Shown: one piece after another, positions 1-8,072 of the stretch
How positions within the stretch are numbered: position 1 is the first letter of the stretch
How the letters are laid out: every line of letters starts with the position of its first letter
Assembly: GCF_010093445.1 (NCBI RefSeq)
Contig: NZ_PDWW01000004.1
Span: 154,843-218,842 of the forward strand
Direction: 5' to 3'
Length of the DNA stretch: 64,000 bases
From: Pseudoxanthomonas japonensis
Lineage (GTDB): Bacteria; Pseudomonadota; Gammaproteobacteria; Xanthomonadales; Xanthomonadaceae
The notes under the pieces: model-generated
What the model was told of the DNA's origin: nothing
Databases searched by the model: none
What the model saw: only the letters and a program-made list of their open reading frames with translations
Translations under genes and position numbers: made by a program

Positions 1-193
1 TGTCGCCGACCGCTGCGCCGAGGGCCTGATGCGCGTGCAGCTCGACACCGGCGTGCCGGTGCTGAATGGCGTGCTGGCGGTGGAGCGCATCGAGGATGCG
101 GAAGCCCGTGCCGGCGGCAGCCACGGCAACAAGGGCGAGGAAGCCGCGCTGGCCGCCATCGAGATGGCGCAGCTGCTGGAACAGTTGCCGTAA
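1..193 (+). CDS. ribH: 6,7-dimethyl-8-ribityllumazine synthase, C-terminal fragment
   Basis: Only the last 63 codons are in the window; the gene enters from the left edge, in frame from base 2, and ends with TAA at 191-193. The visible peptide holds the family C-terminal signature: a V-P-V-L-N-G-V-L segment, then a [11 protein letters not shown] motif and a closing helix. Lumazine synthase condenses a ribityl-aminouracil with a butanone phosphate in the penultimate step of riboflavin synthesis. NusB follows 22 bases later, the usual ribH-nusB order in Gammaproteobacteria, so the two are probably co-transcribed. Confidence 0.93.
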   Translation, partial: VADRCAEGLMRVQLDTGVPVLNGVLAVERIEDAEARAGGSHGNKGEEAALAAIEMAQLLEQLP

Positions 194-215
194 CCCCAGA
201 ATCGCAGGAGCCGAC

Positions 216-683
216 GTGAGCCGACAACAACATCCCCACCGCAAGGACGGCGTCGATCCGGTCACGCGCGCACGTGCGCGCCGCCGCGCGCTGCAGGCCG
301 TCTACGCATGGCAGATGTCGGGCGGTGAAGTCGGCCAGGTCATCGCGCAGTTCGCGCACGAGCAGGCGCACGAGATCGCCGACCTCGAGTACTTCGAAGA
401 CCTGGTGCGCGGCGTGGTCCGCCATCGCGCCTCGCTGGACGAGGCGCTGCTGCCGTTCCTCGACCGCACGGTGGAGGAAGTCGATCCCATCGAGCGTGCG
501 GTGCTGCGCATCGCCGCCTACGAACTGATCCACCGCCTCGACGTGCCGTACCGCGTGGTGCTGAACGAGGCGATCGAAACCGCCAAGCGCTTCGGTTCCG
601 AGCACGGGCACACCTACATCAACGGCGTGCTCGACCATGCCGCCATCGAATGGCGCCCCGCCGAGGCGCAGGCGCGCCGCTGA
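216..683 (+). CDS. nusB: transcription antitermination factor NusB
   Basis: A 155-residue all-helical protein matching NusB in length and in its ends: an R-x-R-A-R-R-R-A-L-Q-A-V-Y-A-W start near residues 18-32 and an R-x-G-S-E-H-G-H-T-Y-I-N-G-V-L-D segment near the C-terminus. With NusE (S10) it binds boxA RNA and supports processive antitermination of rRNA operons. The frame is open further upstream, but a GTG start at 216 is chosen because a purine-rich ribosome site (GCAGGAG) lies just before it and because earlier starts would run into ribH. It lies between ribH and a small helix-hairpin-helix gene, upstream of thiL. Confidence 0.93.
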   Translation: MSRQQHPHRKDGVDPVTRARARRRALQAVYAWQMSGGEVGQVIAQFAHEQAHEIADLEYFEDLVRGVVRHRASLDEALLPFLDRTVEEVDPIERAVLRIAAYELIHRLDVPYRVVLNEAIETAKRFGSEHGHTYINGVLDHAAIEWRPAEAQARR

Positions 684-684
684 C

Positions 685-936
685 GTGCCGGCCGGCAACG
701 CGCGCTTTCCAAGCGACGAACGCGATGCGCTGCTCGCGCTGAGGGGCGTCGGCCCCACCGTCGTGCAACGGCTCGAACAGATGGGTATCGCCTCGCTGCG
801 GCAACTGGCCGCGGCGGAACCATCGGAGATCGTCGCCAGCGCGGCCGGCCTCACCGGGTCTACCTGCTGGAAGAACAGCCCGCAGGCGCGCGCGGCGATC
901 CAGTCCGCCGTCGACTTCGCGCGATCGCGCACCTGA
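685..936 (+). CDS. small helix-hairpin-helix domain protein
   Basis: An 83-residue protein from a GTG start one base after the nusB stop. Residues about 13-45 form a helix-hairpin-helix (L-R-G-V-G-P-T-V-V-Q-R-L-E-x-M-G-I), the non-specific DNA-backbone-binding module seen in RuvA, RadC and DNA ligases. A second half follows with a conserved-looking C-W-K-N-S-P-Q-A-R patch. There is no catalytic domain. It lies tightly between nusB and thiL, so it is probably translated from the same message. A nucleic-acid-binding or protein-docking role is inferred; no specific function is claimed. The start is uncertain because the ribosome site is weak. Confidence 0.7.
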   Translation: MPAGNARFPSDERDALLALRGVGPTVVQRLEQMGIASLRQLAAAEPSEIVASAAGLTGSTCWKNSPQARAAIQSAVDFARSRT

Positions 937-943
937 CGCCGCC

Positions 944-1897
944 ATGGGCGCTGGCGAATTCGACCTGATCGCCCGCATCCGCGCACGCGCGGGCACGCGC
1001 GACGACATCGTGCTCGGGATCGGCGACGACGCCGCGCTGCTGGCGCCGCCGCCCGGCAGGCATCTGGTGGTTACCGCCGACACCTTGAACGACGGCGTCC
1101 ATTTCCCGCATGGCACGCTGCCGGCCGACCTCGGCTGGAAGGCGCTGGCGGTGAACCTGTCCGATCTCGCCTCGATGGGCGCCGAACCGGCGTGGTGCAC
1201 GCTGTCGCTGTCGTTGCCGCAGGGCGATACGGCGTGGATCGACGGCTTCCTCGATGGCTTCCTTGCGCTGGCCCGTGAGCATGGCATCGTGCTGGTGGGC
1301 GGTGATACGACGCGCGGCCCGCTGTCGGTGTCGGTGACCGCGATGGGATTCGTCGATGCCGGTCGCGCGCTGCGTCGTGACGGCGCGCGCGTCGGCGATG
1401 ACGTCTGGGTGACCGGGACGCTGGGCGACGCGGCCGGCGCGCTGGCGCTGCTGGAGCGTGATCCGGTCGGTGTGCTGCGTTTGCGGCTGGACCGGCCCAC
1501 GCCGCGCGTGGAGGCAGGTCGCGCGCTGGTCGGGATTGCCACCGCCTGCGTCGATGTCTCCGACGGCCTGTTGGCCGACCTCGGCCACATCGTGTCGCGC
1601 AGCGGCGTGGCGGCACAGGTCGACGTCGGTGCTTTGCCGGTATCGGAGGCGCTGCGCGCGTCTTTCGATGAAGCGACACGCCTCGCCATGCAGGCCGGTG
1701 GCGGCGACGACTACGAGCTCTGCTTTACCGCACCGCCCGAAGCGCGTGCAGGCATCGATGCCGTGTCATTGCAGTTCGGTCTACGGATCACGCGCATCGG
1801 CCGCATCATGACCGGCGAGGGCGTACATCCGCTGGATGCCGATGGACGGACATGGTCACCGCCACGACGCGGTTACGACCACTTCGCGGCGCTTTGA
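944..1897 (+). CDS. thiL: thiamine-monophosphate kinase
   Basis: A 317-residue member of the PurM/ThiL/SelD ATP-binding superfamily. It phosphorylates thiamine monophosphate to thiamine pyrophosphate, the last step of the cofactor pathway, in the cytosol. Visible signatures are I-G-D-D-A-A-L near residues 26-32, T-A-D-T-L-N-D-G-V-H-F near 44-54, V-G-G-D-T-T-R-G near 118-125 (metal and ATP phosphate binding), V-D-V-S-D-G-L-L-A-D-L, and G-G-G-D-D-Y-E-L-C-F near 252-261. Length is typical. It starts seven bases after the helix-hairpin-helix gene and follows nusB, a common order in Proteobacteria. Confidence 0.95.
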   Translation: MGAGEFDLIARIRARAGTRDDIVLGIGDDAALLAPPPGRHLVVTADTLNDGVHFPHGTLPADLGWKALAVNLSDLASMGAEPAWCTLSLSLPQGDTAWIDGFLDGFLALAREHGIVLVGGDTTRGPLSVSVTAMGFVDAGRALRRDGARVGDDVWVTGTLGDAAGALALLERDPVGVLRLRLDRPTPRVEAGRALVGIATACVDVSDGLLADLGHIVSRSGVAAQVDVGALPVSEALRASFDEATRLAMQAGGGDDYELCFTAPPEARAGIDAVSLQFGLRITRIGRIMTGEGVHPLDADGRTWSPPRRGYDHFAAL

Positions 1898-1904
1898 GCC
1901 TGTT

Positions 1905-2040
1905 GTAGGAGCGACGTGAGTCGCGACCGTAGGTCGTCGGTGCACGTCGATCATCAGAAAGCCGGCGAGCGAGAGGCAACATGCTGTCGGTGGTCTTCTG
2001 GTCGGGCACGGTACGCGGTCGCGACTGACGTCGCTCCTAC
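1905..2040. repeat. inverted pair of GTAG-headed REP elements (family A)
   Basis: Two 24-base elements face each other: 1905-1928 reads GTAGGAGCGACGTGAGTCGC onward, and 2017-2040 is its near-perfect reverse complement. Each also folds alone around GCGAC/GTCGC. A GTAG terminus is the hallmark of the SMAG repeats described in Stenotrophomonas maltophilia and of other REPs associated with RAYT transposases. The pair fills the convergent gap between thiL and the FAD oxidase and could fold into a long hairpin acting as a bidirectional transcript end. The right-hand copy supplies the TAG stop codon of the FAD oxidase. A related copy lies near 10,485. Confidence 0.85.
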
Positions 2041-3425
2041 AGGGCTTCCCGCGGCGGCAATACCTTGCCCGGATTGAGAATGCCGTCGGGATCGAGCGCC
2101 ACCTTCACGGCATGCATCGCGTCGAGCGTCGCCGCGCTGAACGCATCGGCCATGTAATCGCGCTTGCTCAGGCCGATACCGTGTTCGCCCGAGAGCGTGC
2201 CGTCCAGCGCCAGTACCCGTGCGAACACCTTCGGCAGCGCCGCCTGCGCACGTGCGGTTTCGTCCGCGTCGCCGTCGTCGTACATGATGTTCACGTGCAG
2301 GTTGCCGTTGCCGGCGTGGCCGAACACCACGATCGGCAGCGCAGCGTCGACCGACAGCGCTTCCATCGCCGCCACGAGGTCGGGGATGCGCGAGACCGGT
2401 ACCACCACGTCCTCGTTGATCTTGCCGGGCCTGATCGTGCGCAGCGCCGGCGACAGCGCGCGCCGAGCCGCCCATAGACGGTCGCGCGCGCTGCCATCGG
2501 CGGCGACATCCAGTGCCATCATGCCGTCGCCTTCCGCGGCGTCGGCGAGCGCCTGCAACGCGTACGGCAAGGTGTCCTCGTCGCCATCGGCTTCGACCAG
2601 CAGCATGGCACCGGCCTCCGGCACGTCGCTGCCGTTGTGACGGATCAGCGCGATGGCGCTGCGGTCCATGAATTCCAGCATCGCCGGTGTCGCCGGCCGC
2701 GCCATGATGCGCGATACCGCCGCCGCCGCGGTGGCGGCGTCCCGGTAGAGCACACGCAGGCCGGCCTGCGCACGCGGTCGCGGTGCGAGTTTCAGGGTCG
2801 CTTCGACGATGATCGCGAGCGTGCCTTCGCTGCCGACGATCAGATGGGTGAGGTCGTAGCCGGTCGCATCCTTGGTGTACGCGCCGCCGCAGCGGATCAG
2901 ATCGCCCGCACCGGTCACCGCGACCAGGCCGAGTACGTTGTCGCGCGCGGTGCCGTACTTCACCGCGCGTGGCCCACCCGCATTGGTGGCGAGATTGCCG
3001 CCCACGCTGCAGGCATCCGCGCTCGACGGGTCCGGCGGCCAGAACAGGCCGTGCGGCGCGAGTGCCAGCTGCAGTTCGCCATTCAGAACGCCCGGCTGCA
3101 CCACCACGCAGCGATCCGCGGCGCGGATGTCGACGACGCGGTCCATGCGCGCGAACGACACCACCACGCCGCCCTGCGTCGGCACGGCGGCACCGGTCGT
3201 TCCGGTGCCCGCGCCTCGCGCGATGATCGGCACGCGATGCGAGCGACAGGCGCGCACCACCGCGACGACATCGTCCTGCGTTCGTGGCAACGCGACGGCC
3301 GCCGGCATGGCCCATCGCCGCGAATCGTCGCCGCCGAAGGGTCGGCAGGCCTCGCCGGTCAGCCAGCCGTCGCCGAGGCGGGTCGACATCGCGTCGTGCA
3401 GGGCGGAAGGAAGGTGAGCATCCAT
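2037..3425 (-). CDS. FAD-linked oxidoreductase (GlcD / D-lactate dehydrogenase-like)
   Basis: A 462-residue flavoprotein of the FAD-binding-4 plus FAD-oxidase-C architecture. The N-terminal half holds the PCMH-type FAD-binding stretch (I-I-A-R-G-A-G-T-G-T-T-G near residue 60, then S-V-G-G-N-L-A-T-N-A-G-G). The C-terminal half has V-F-G-H-A-G-N-G-N-L-H-V-N and the closing S-G-E-H-G-I-G motif. Family members oxidise 2-hydroxyacids such as D-lactate, glycolate or D-2-hydroxyglutarate; the substrate cannot be told from sequence. The ATG at 3425 is preferred over upstream in-frame codons that would run into yraN. It follows yraN by 23 bases on the same strand. Its TAG stop lies inside a palindromic repeat. 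Confidence 0.85.
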   Translation of the reverse strand: MDAHLPSALHDAMSTRLGDGWLTGEACRPFGGDDSRRWAMPAAVALPRTQDDVVAVVRACRSHRVPIIARGAGTGTTGAAVPTQGGVVVSFARMDRVVDIRAADRCVVVQPGVLNGELQLALAPHGLFWPPDPSSADACSVGGNLATNAGGPRAVKYGTARDNVLGLVAVTGAGDLIRCGGAYTKDATGYDLTHLIVGSEGTLAIIVEATLKLAPRPRAQAGLRVLYRDAATAAAAVSRIMARPATPAMLEFMDRSAIALIRHNGSDVPEAGAMLLVEADGDEDTLPYALQALADAAEGDGMMALDVAADGSARDRLWAARRALSPALRTIRPGKINEDVVVPVSRIPDLVAAMEALSVDAALPIVVFGHAGNGNLHVNIMYDDGDADETARAQAALPKVFARVLALDGTLSGEHGIGLSKRDYMADAFSAATLDAMHAVKVALDPDGILNPGKVLPPREAL

Positions 3426-3448
3426 CGCGCCATTGTAGGTGTCGCCGG

Positions 3449-3838
3449 TCAGATCTCGTCGGCCCTGAAGGCGTCGCGGATCCAGTCGAGCTGCGGTGCG
3501 TCGGGATCGCCCTGCGCGTCGACCACGTCGAAGCGGCACGGCGCGTCGGCGAGCGCAGGATGGTCCTGGAGGAAGCGCTGCGCCGCATGCACCAGCCGGC
3601 GGCGCTTGCCGATGTCGACGGAGGCCGCGCCGCCGCCGAATGCCTGCGACTGGCGATAACGCACTTCGACGAATACCACCGCCAGTGTACCGGGCCGGAG
3701 GGCGTCCTGCATCACCAGGTCGAGTTCGCCGCCGCGGTAGTTCGCGTTGGTGGCGAGCTCCGTCAGCCCTGCGCGGAGCAGCAGTGCGCGCGCGGCGACT
3801 TCGACGGCGTGCCCGCGGGCGCGCCGGTCAACCGCCAT
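3449..3838 (-). CDS. yraN: YraN family (UPF0102) nuclease-fold protein
   Basis: A 129-residue protein with the UPF0102 core: an N-terminal G-x-x-x-E-x-x-A-x-x-L-L-x-x-x-G helix, then [15 protein letters not shown] and V-F-V-E-V-R-Y-R, which form a PD-(D/E)XK-like active-site layout. The biochemical role of YraN is not established, although relatives bind or cut branched DNA. The ATG at 3838 overlaps the lpoA stop by 11 bases, which sets the start; the longer open frame would be buried in lpoA. The lpoA-yraN pair divergent from rsmI is a conserved gammaproteobacterial arrangement. Confidence 0.88.
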   Translation of the reverse strand: MAVDRRARGHAVEVAARALLLRAGLTELATNANYRGGELDLVMQDALRPGTLAVVFVEVRYRQSQAFGGGAASVDIGKRRRLVHAAQRFLQDHPALADAPCRFDVVDAQGDPDAPQLDWIRDAFRADEI

Positions 3839-5246
3839 CCGCGATCGGGGCAGGACGGCCGCCAGCGAACGTCGACCACGACGGCGTGCGCACGACGTTG
3901 CCGAAGCCGTCCAGCTGCAGGCGACCGGTGGCGCCGCGCAGCTCGGCATTCGCACCCGTCGCCAGCTTTTCCAGGTAAGCGGTCAGCAGCCACGCGTCGT
4001 AGCCGAACGCGAACAGGCGCGCGGCCGGACCGCGGGCGGTCGGCACGCGCTCGCCGGTGATGCTGGCGGCGGGCAGGGCCGGCACGCCCCGCGACGTCCA
4101 CGCCTCGGTCGGGAACGCGATGCCATCCAGCGCCATGTCTTCTTCCGGCTTGCCGGTGCCCGAGGTCAGCTGCGAGGTGCCCACGCGTGTCTTGCCGCCC
4201 AGGCCGGCCAGCGCCAGTTGCGGCGTCAGCGCGCGCGCGGTGCCGCCACGCACGGCCAGGAACACCGCATCGGCGCCCTCCTGTGCGGCGGTGGCCAGCA
4301 CGGCCGACAGGTCGCCCGGCGCATCCTGCACGCGGATCACGCGCGTGACCTTGCCGCCCCGCTCGGCGAAGCGTGCCGCGAACGCCTGCGAGGCGCGGCG
4401 GCCGTTGTCGTCGCTGCCTTCGATGACCAGCGCCGCACGACGCTCGCGCGCGAACAGGTATTCCGCCGCGGCCAGGCCGTCGTCTTCGGGTGCCAGCGAG
4501 AATCCGGCATTGCCTTCCGGCACGGCCACCGTGCCGCGGTTCAGCACCAGCAGCGGCGTGGCCAGCTGCGGCTGCTGGAACAGCGCGCTCACTTCATCGC
4601 GGCCAAGCGGGCCGATCACGAAATCGGCGCCCTCGGCGGCAGCACGCGCGTAGGCGGCGGTCGCGCCCGCGGCGGTGCCGGTGGTGTCGTAGAACTGGAT
4701 ATCGGGACGGCGACGGCGTTCGCCGTAGTAGCCCGCCAGCAGACCATCGCGAACGGGCGCGGCGGCGGTGGCGAGGTTGCCCGACAGCGGCAGCAGCACG
4801 GCCAGTTTCATCGGTGGACGGTAGCCGTCGGATTCGGCCGGCGGACGATTGCCTGCGTCGAAGCGCCACCGCGTGCCGCGATCGAACGGGCGCGGCAGCG
4901 GCAGGCCGCGGCGTTGCAGCGCGCGACCTGCGAAGTTGTACAGCGGGTCCCCGGACGGCAGCGCGGCGGCATCCCGGGTCAGGGTGGCGTCGTCGAGCGT
5001 TGCCAGCAGGCGGTCGATCTCGCGGGCGTTGTCGCTGCGGGCCTGCCCACTGAGGGCGGCATCCTGGCGGGCCAGGGTGGCGGCATTGGCGAACGCGGGC
5101 GCGAAACGCGCCGCCGACGTGGCAGGGCCTGCGCCCGGCGTGGTCGCGCAGCTGGCCAGCAGGGCCACCAGCAGCAGGGCCACGAGGGTCCGTGCGGGAC
5201 GGAGGCGTGCGGAAAGCGTGCGTGCGACAGGCAGGTCCAAGGGCAT
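3828..5246 (-). CDS. lpoA: penicillin-binding protein activator LpoA-like lipoprotein
   Basis: A 472-residue outer-membrane lipoprotein candidate. Residues about 17-33 form a type II signal peptide ending in the lipobox L-L-A-S-C, with Cys33 as the lipidation site. The C-terminal 330 residues have the type I periplasmic-binding-protein fold ([12 protein letters not shown] entry strand, [12 protein letters not shown], and a Y-D-A-W motif near the end). In Escherichia coli LpoA stimulates PBP1a from the outer membrane. This version is about 200 residues shorter because the N-terminal helical-repeat half is reduced, a form common outside the Enterobacterales. It is divergent from rsmI and translationally coupled to yraN. 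Confidence 0.88.
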   Translation of the reverse strand: MPLDLPVARTLSARLRPARTLVALLLVALLASCATTPGAGPATSAARFAPAFANAATLARQDAALSGQARSDNAREIDRLLATLDDATLTRDAAALPSGDPLYNFAGRALQRRGLPLPRPFDRGTRWRFDAGNRPPAESDGYRPPMKLAVLLPLSGNLATAAAPVRDGLLAGYYGERRRRPDIQFYDTTGTAAGATAAYARAAAEGADFVIGPLGRDEVSALFQQPQLATPLLVLNRGTVAVPEGNAGFSLAPEDDGLAAAEYLFARERRAALVIEGSDDNGRRASQAFAARFAERGGKVTRVIRVQDAPGDLSAVLATAAQEGADAVFLAVRGGTARALTPQLALAGLGGKTRVGTSQLTSGTGKPEEDMALDGIAFPTEAWTSRGVPALPAASITGERVPTARGPAARLFAFGYDAWLLTAYLEKLATGANAELRGATGRLQLDGFGNVVRTPSWSTFAGGRPAPIADGG

Positions 5247-5308
5247 CGTCGATGTTCAGGCAGGGGAACCGGCTACGATTCTACCCCCAGCCACCGAGCC
5301 CCACTGGA

Positions 5309-6130
5309 ATGCCAGCCGGAACCCTGTTCATCGTCGCCACCCCGATCGGCAACCTGGGCGACCTGACGCCACGTGCGCTGGAGACCCTGCGTGGCGTGGC
5401 GGCGATCTGCGCGGAGGACACCCGTCGCAGCGGCCAGCTGATGGCGCACTTCGGGGTGTCCACACCGTTGATCGCCCTGCACGAGCACAACGAGGACGCG
5501 CTGGCCCAGCGCGTGGTCGAGCGCCTGCTGGCCGGCGACTCGCTGGCGCTGGTCAGCGACGCCGGCACGCCACTGGTCAGCGACCCCGGCTTCCGCCTGG
5601 TCCGCGCTGCGCGCGCGGCGGGCATCAAGGTCAGTCCTCTGCCGGGCGCGTGTGCCGCCATCGCCGCACTGAGCGTGGCCGGGCTGCCCAGCGATCGCTT
5701 CACCTTCGAAGGCTTCCTGCCCGCCAAGGCCTCGGCGCGGCGCGAACAGCTGCAGCGGCTGGCGGGCGAGACGCGCACGCTGGTGTTCTACGAATCCTCG
5801 CACCGCATCACCGAATCGCTGGCCGACATGCGCACCGCCTTCGGCGACGACCGCCCCGCGGTGCTGGCGCGCGAACTGACCAAGCTGTTCGAAACCGTCA
5901 TGGACGGCACGCTGTCCGAGCTGCAGGCGCGCGTCGAGGCCGATGACAACCAGCGCAAGGGCGAGTTCGTCGTGATGGTGCAGGGGACCGCCGACGACGA
6001 GGCAGCGCAACTGGTGGAAGGTCGTCGCGTCTACGCGCTGCTCAACGCGCACCTGCCGCCGTCCGCCGCCGCGAAACTGGCGGCGGAGATCACCGGCGCG
6101 CCGAGAAAGGAGTTGTATGGCGCGCGATAG
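5309..6130 (+). CDS. rsmI: 16S rRNA (cytidine1402-2'-O)-methyltransferase RsmI
   Basis: A 273-residue SAM-dependent tetrapyrrole-methylase-fold enzyme that 2'-O-methylates C1402 in the ribosomal P site. Diagnostic segments are P-I-G-N-L-G-D at residues 12-18, S-D-A-G-T-P-L-V-S-D-P-G at 83-94 and Y-E-S-S-H-R at 161-166. The C-terminal helices (S-A-A-A-K-L-A-A-E-I-T-G near 250) are the family's DNA/RNA-binding-like end. The ATG at 5309 is chosen since the family begins immediately before L-F-I-V-A-T-P-I-G; the upstream open frame overlaps lpoA in antisense. A 62-base divergent gap separates it from lpoA. Confidence 0.95.
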   Translation: MPAGTLFIVATPIGNLGDLTPRALETLRGVAAICAEDTRRSGQLMAHFGVSTPLIALHEHNEDALAQRVVERLLAGDSLALVSDAGTPLVSDPGFRLVRAARAAGIKVSPLPGACAAIAALSVAGLPSDRFTFEGFLPAKASARREQLQRLAGETRTLVFYESSHRITESLADMRTAFGDDRPAVLARELTKLFETVMDGTLSELQARVEADDNQRKGEFVVMVQGTADDEAAQLVEGRRVYALLNAHLPPSAAAKLAAEITGAPRKELYGAR

Positions 6131-6163
6131 TGGGCCTTGTTGGCTGGACTCGGATGAAAGGGG

Positions 6164-7969
6164 ATGAAGATGAGATTGCGTGAACGGCTCACGGCGGCAG
6201 CCGCAATGCTGGTCGTCGTGGCGGCATCGCCCGCTGCGATCGCGTGGACCCAGCCGGACGCCCGCGAGCGTTTCGGCGTGCTGGTGGCGGAGAGCCAGAA
6301 GGCCGACGACGCGCTCAATCCCCTGCGCCTGGCCAAGCGTGGCCTGCCCCCGACCGGGGCCGTTTTCGTCGACCCCCAGGGCGAGGCCTTTGCCCGGCAG
6401 TTGGCGGCCAACAAGCGTGCCGAGCTATCGGGCCTGGCCGGCATAGACCGCGCCTCCCTGGCCGAGAAGGACCAGATTGCCTACGACGCGTTCCGCTACC
6501 AGGCCGAGCAGGCGCTCGGCGACATCGACAGCGGCATCCACGCGACCCGCAACCTGGTGCCGTTGAACGCCTCCTTCGGCTTGCACGTCGAGTTCCCGGA
6601 CTACCTGTCGGGCGTCCGCTTCAAGACGGTGGAAGACTACGAACGGGGGCTGGCGCAGCTCAAGGGATTCGCCGACTTCATGGACAGCACGGTGGATCGC
6701 CTGGAGCAGGGGATGGCCCAGGGCTACCGCCAGCCCAAGGTCGTGGTGAACAACGTGCTGGGGCAGGTCGAGGCTTTCCTCAGTCTGCCGGTGGAGCAGA
6801 ATCCCTTCTATTCGCCGGTCACGCATTTCCCCGACGCCATGGGGCCGGAAGATCGCGCACGTCTGGAGGCCGCCTATCGCCGGACCATCGATGACCGCGC
6901 CACTCCAGCCTACGAGCGATGGCGCACGTTCCTGCGCGAACGCTATCTGCCGCGCGCCACCGATGGCGCAGGCCTGTGGGCGATGAAGGACGGCGAGCGG
7001 GTCTATGCGTCCCTGCTGGCCAAACACACCACCACCACGATGAGCGCGCAGCAGATCCACCAGCTCGGCGTCGCCGAAGTAGCCAGGATCCGCGCCGCGA
7101 TGGAACAGGCGCGCCAGGCGACCGGCTTCGACGGCGACCTGCCGGCCTTCTTCGAACACGTCCGCACCGGGCCCCAGTTCTACTATTCCAAACCGGAAGA
7201 CCTCGTCGACCACTTCGAACGGATCGAAAAAAAGGTCTGGGAGCGGATGCCTGAACTGTTCTCGCGTCGTCCGCGTGCGGCATTCGAGCTGCGTCCGCTG
7301 CCGGCACTCGGGGACCAGAGGGGCACGGGCTATTACCGCGCCGGTCCGCCGGACGCGTCGGAGCCGGGTGTCCTGTACTTCAACATGGCCATGTTGAACA
7401 CGCGTCCCATCCCGACCCTGGAGACGTTACAGCTGCACGAAGGCGTGCCGGGCCACCACTACCAGATCTCGCTGGTCCAGGAGGACGAGCGCCTGCCGGA
7501 GCTGTTGCGTTTCGGGCAGGTCCCGGCCACCGCGTACACAGAGGGCTGGGGCCTGTATGCCGAGTCGCTGGGCCAGGAACTGGGCATGTTCACCGACCCC
7601 TACCAATGGTTCGGCCATCTGGACATGGAAATGCTGCGCGCCGTGCGCCTGGTCGTCGACACCGGTATCCATGCCTTGAAATGGGACCGTCAACGCGCGA
7701 TCGACTACATGCTGGCCAACACCTCCATGGCCCCGCGCGACGTGGCGGTCGAGATCGACCGCTACATCACCAATCCGGGCCAGGCCTGCGCCTACAAGGT
7801 AGGCGAGCTGAAGTTCCAGGAACTGCGGCGGCGTGCGACCCGGCGCCTGGGTCCGGATTTCGACATCCGCCGTTTCCACGACCAGGTGCTGGACACCGGT
7901 GCCCTGCCGCTAGATGTGCTGGAAGCCAAGATCGACCGCTGGCTGATGTCGAGCGGGGCAGTGAAGTAG
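6164..7969 (+). CDS. DUF885 family secreted metallopeptidase (Sec signal)
   Basis: A 601-residue protein with a Sec signal peptide at residues about 1-27 (basic start, then A-A-A-A-M-L-V-V-V-A-A) and the DUF885 domain over the rest. The putative zinc site H-E-G-V-P-G-H-H begins at His425 and matches HExxGH. A T-E-G-W-G-L-Y-A-E motif about 33 residues later carries the likely third ligand, and an N-P-G-Q-A motif follows near 540. DUF885 proteins are predicted zinc peptidases of the cell envelope with unknown natural substrates. A paralogue follows 103 bases downstream on the same strand, so the two may form one transcript. Confidence 0.85.
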   Translation: MKMRLRERLTAAAAMLVVVAASPAAIAWTQPDARERFGVLVAESQKADDALNPLRLAKRGLPPTGAVFVDPQGEAFARQLAANKRAELSGLAGIDRASLAEKDQIAYDAFRYQAEQALGDIDSGIHATRNLVPLNASFGLHVEFPDYLSGVRFKTVEDYERGLAQLKGFADFMDSTVDRLEQGMAQGYRQPKVVVNNVLGQVEAFLSLPVEQNPFYSPVTHFPDAMGPEDRARLEAAYRRTIDDRATPAYERWRTFLRERYLPRATDGAGLWAMKDGERVYASLLAKHTTTTMSAQQIHQLGVAEVARIRAAMEQARQATGFDGDLPAFFEHVRTGPQFYYSKPEDLVDHFERIEKKVWERMPELFSRRPRAAFELRPLPALGDQRGTGYYRAGPPDASEPGVLYFNMAMLNTRPIPTLETLQLHEGVPGHHYQISLVQEDERLPELLRFGQVPATAYTEGWGLYAESLGQELGMFTDPYQWFGHLDMEMLRAVRLVVDTGIHALKWDRQRAIDYMLANTSMAPRDVAVEIDRYITNPGQACAYKVGELKFQELRRRATRRLGPDFDIRRFHDQVLDTGALPLDVLEAKIDRWLMSSGAVK

Positions 7970-8072
7970 GCCCTGAGCGTGTGTCCTGTTCGGAGATGCT
8001 GTCTGATCTCATTCTGCGTTTCGCCCTCTCGGCACGGGAGGCTCGTGACGCCTTGCTTTGGAGGTGCACCTG

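Noticed and set aside
1954..3588. 544-codon minus-strand frame over the FAD oxidase
   Set aside because: Arg/Gly-rich alternative frame; the FAD-binding motifs are only in the 2037-3425 frame.
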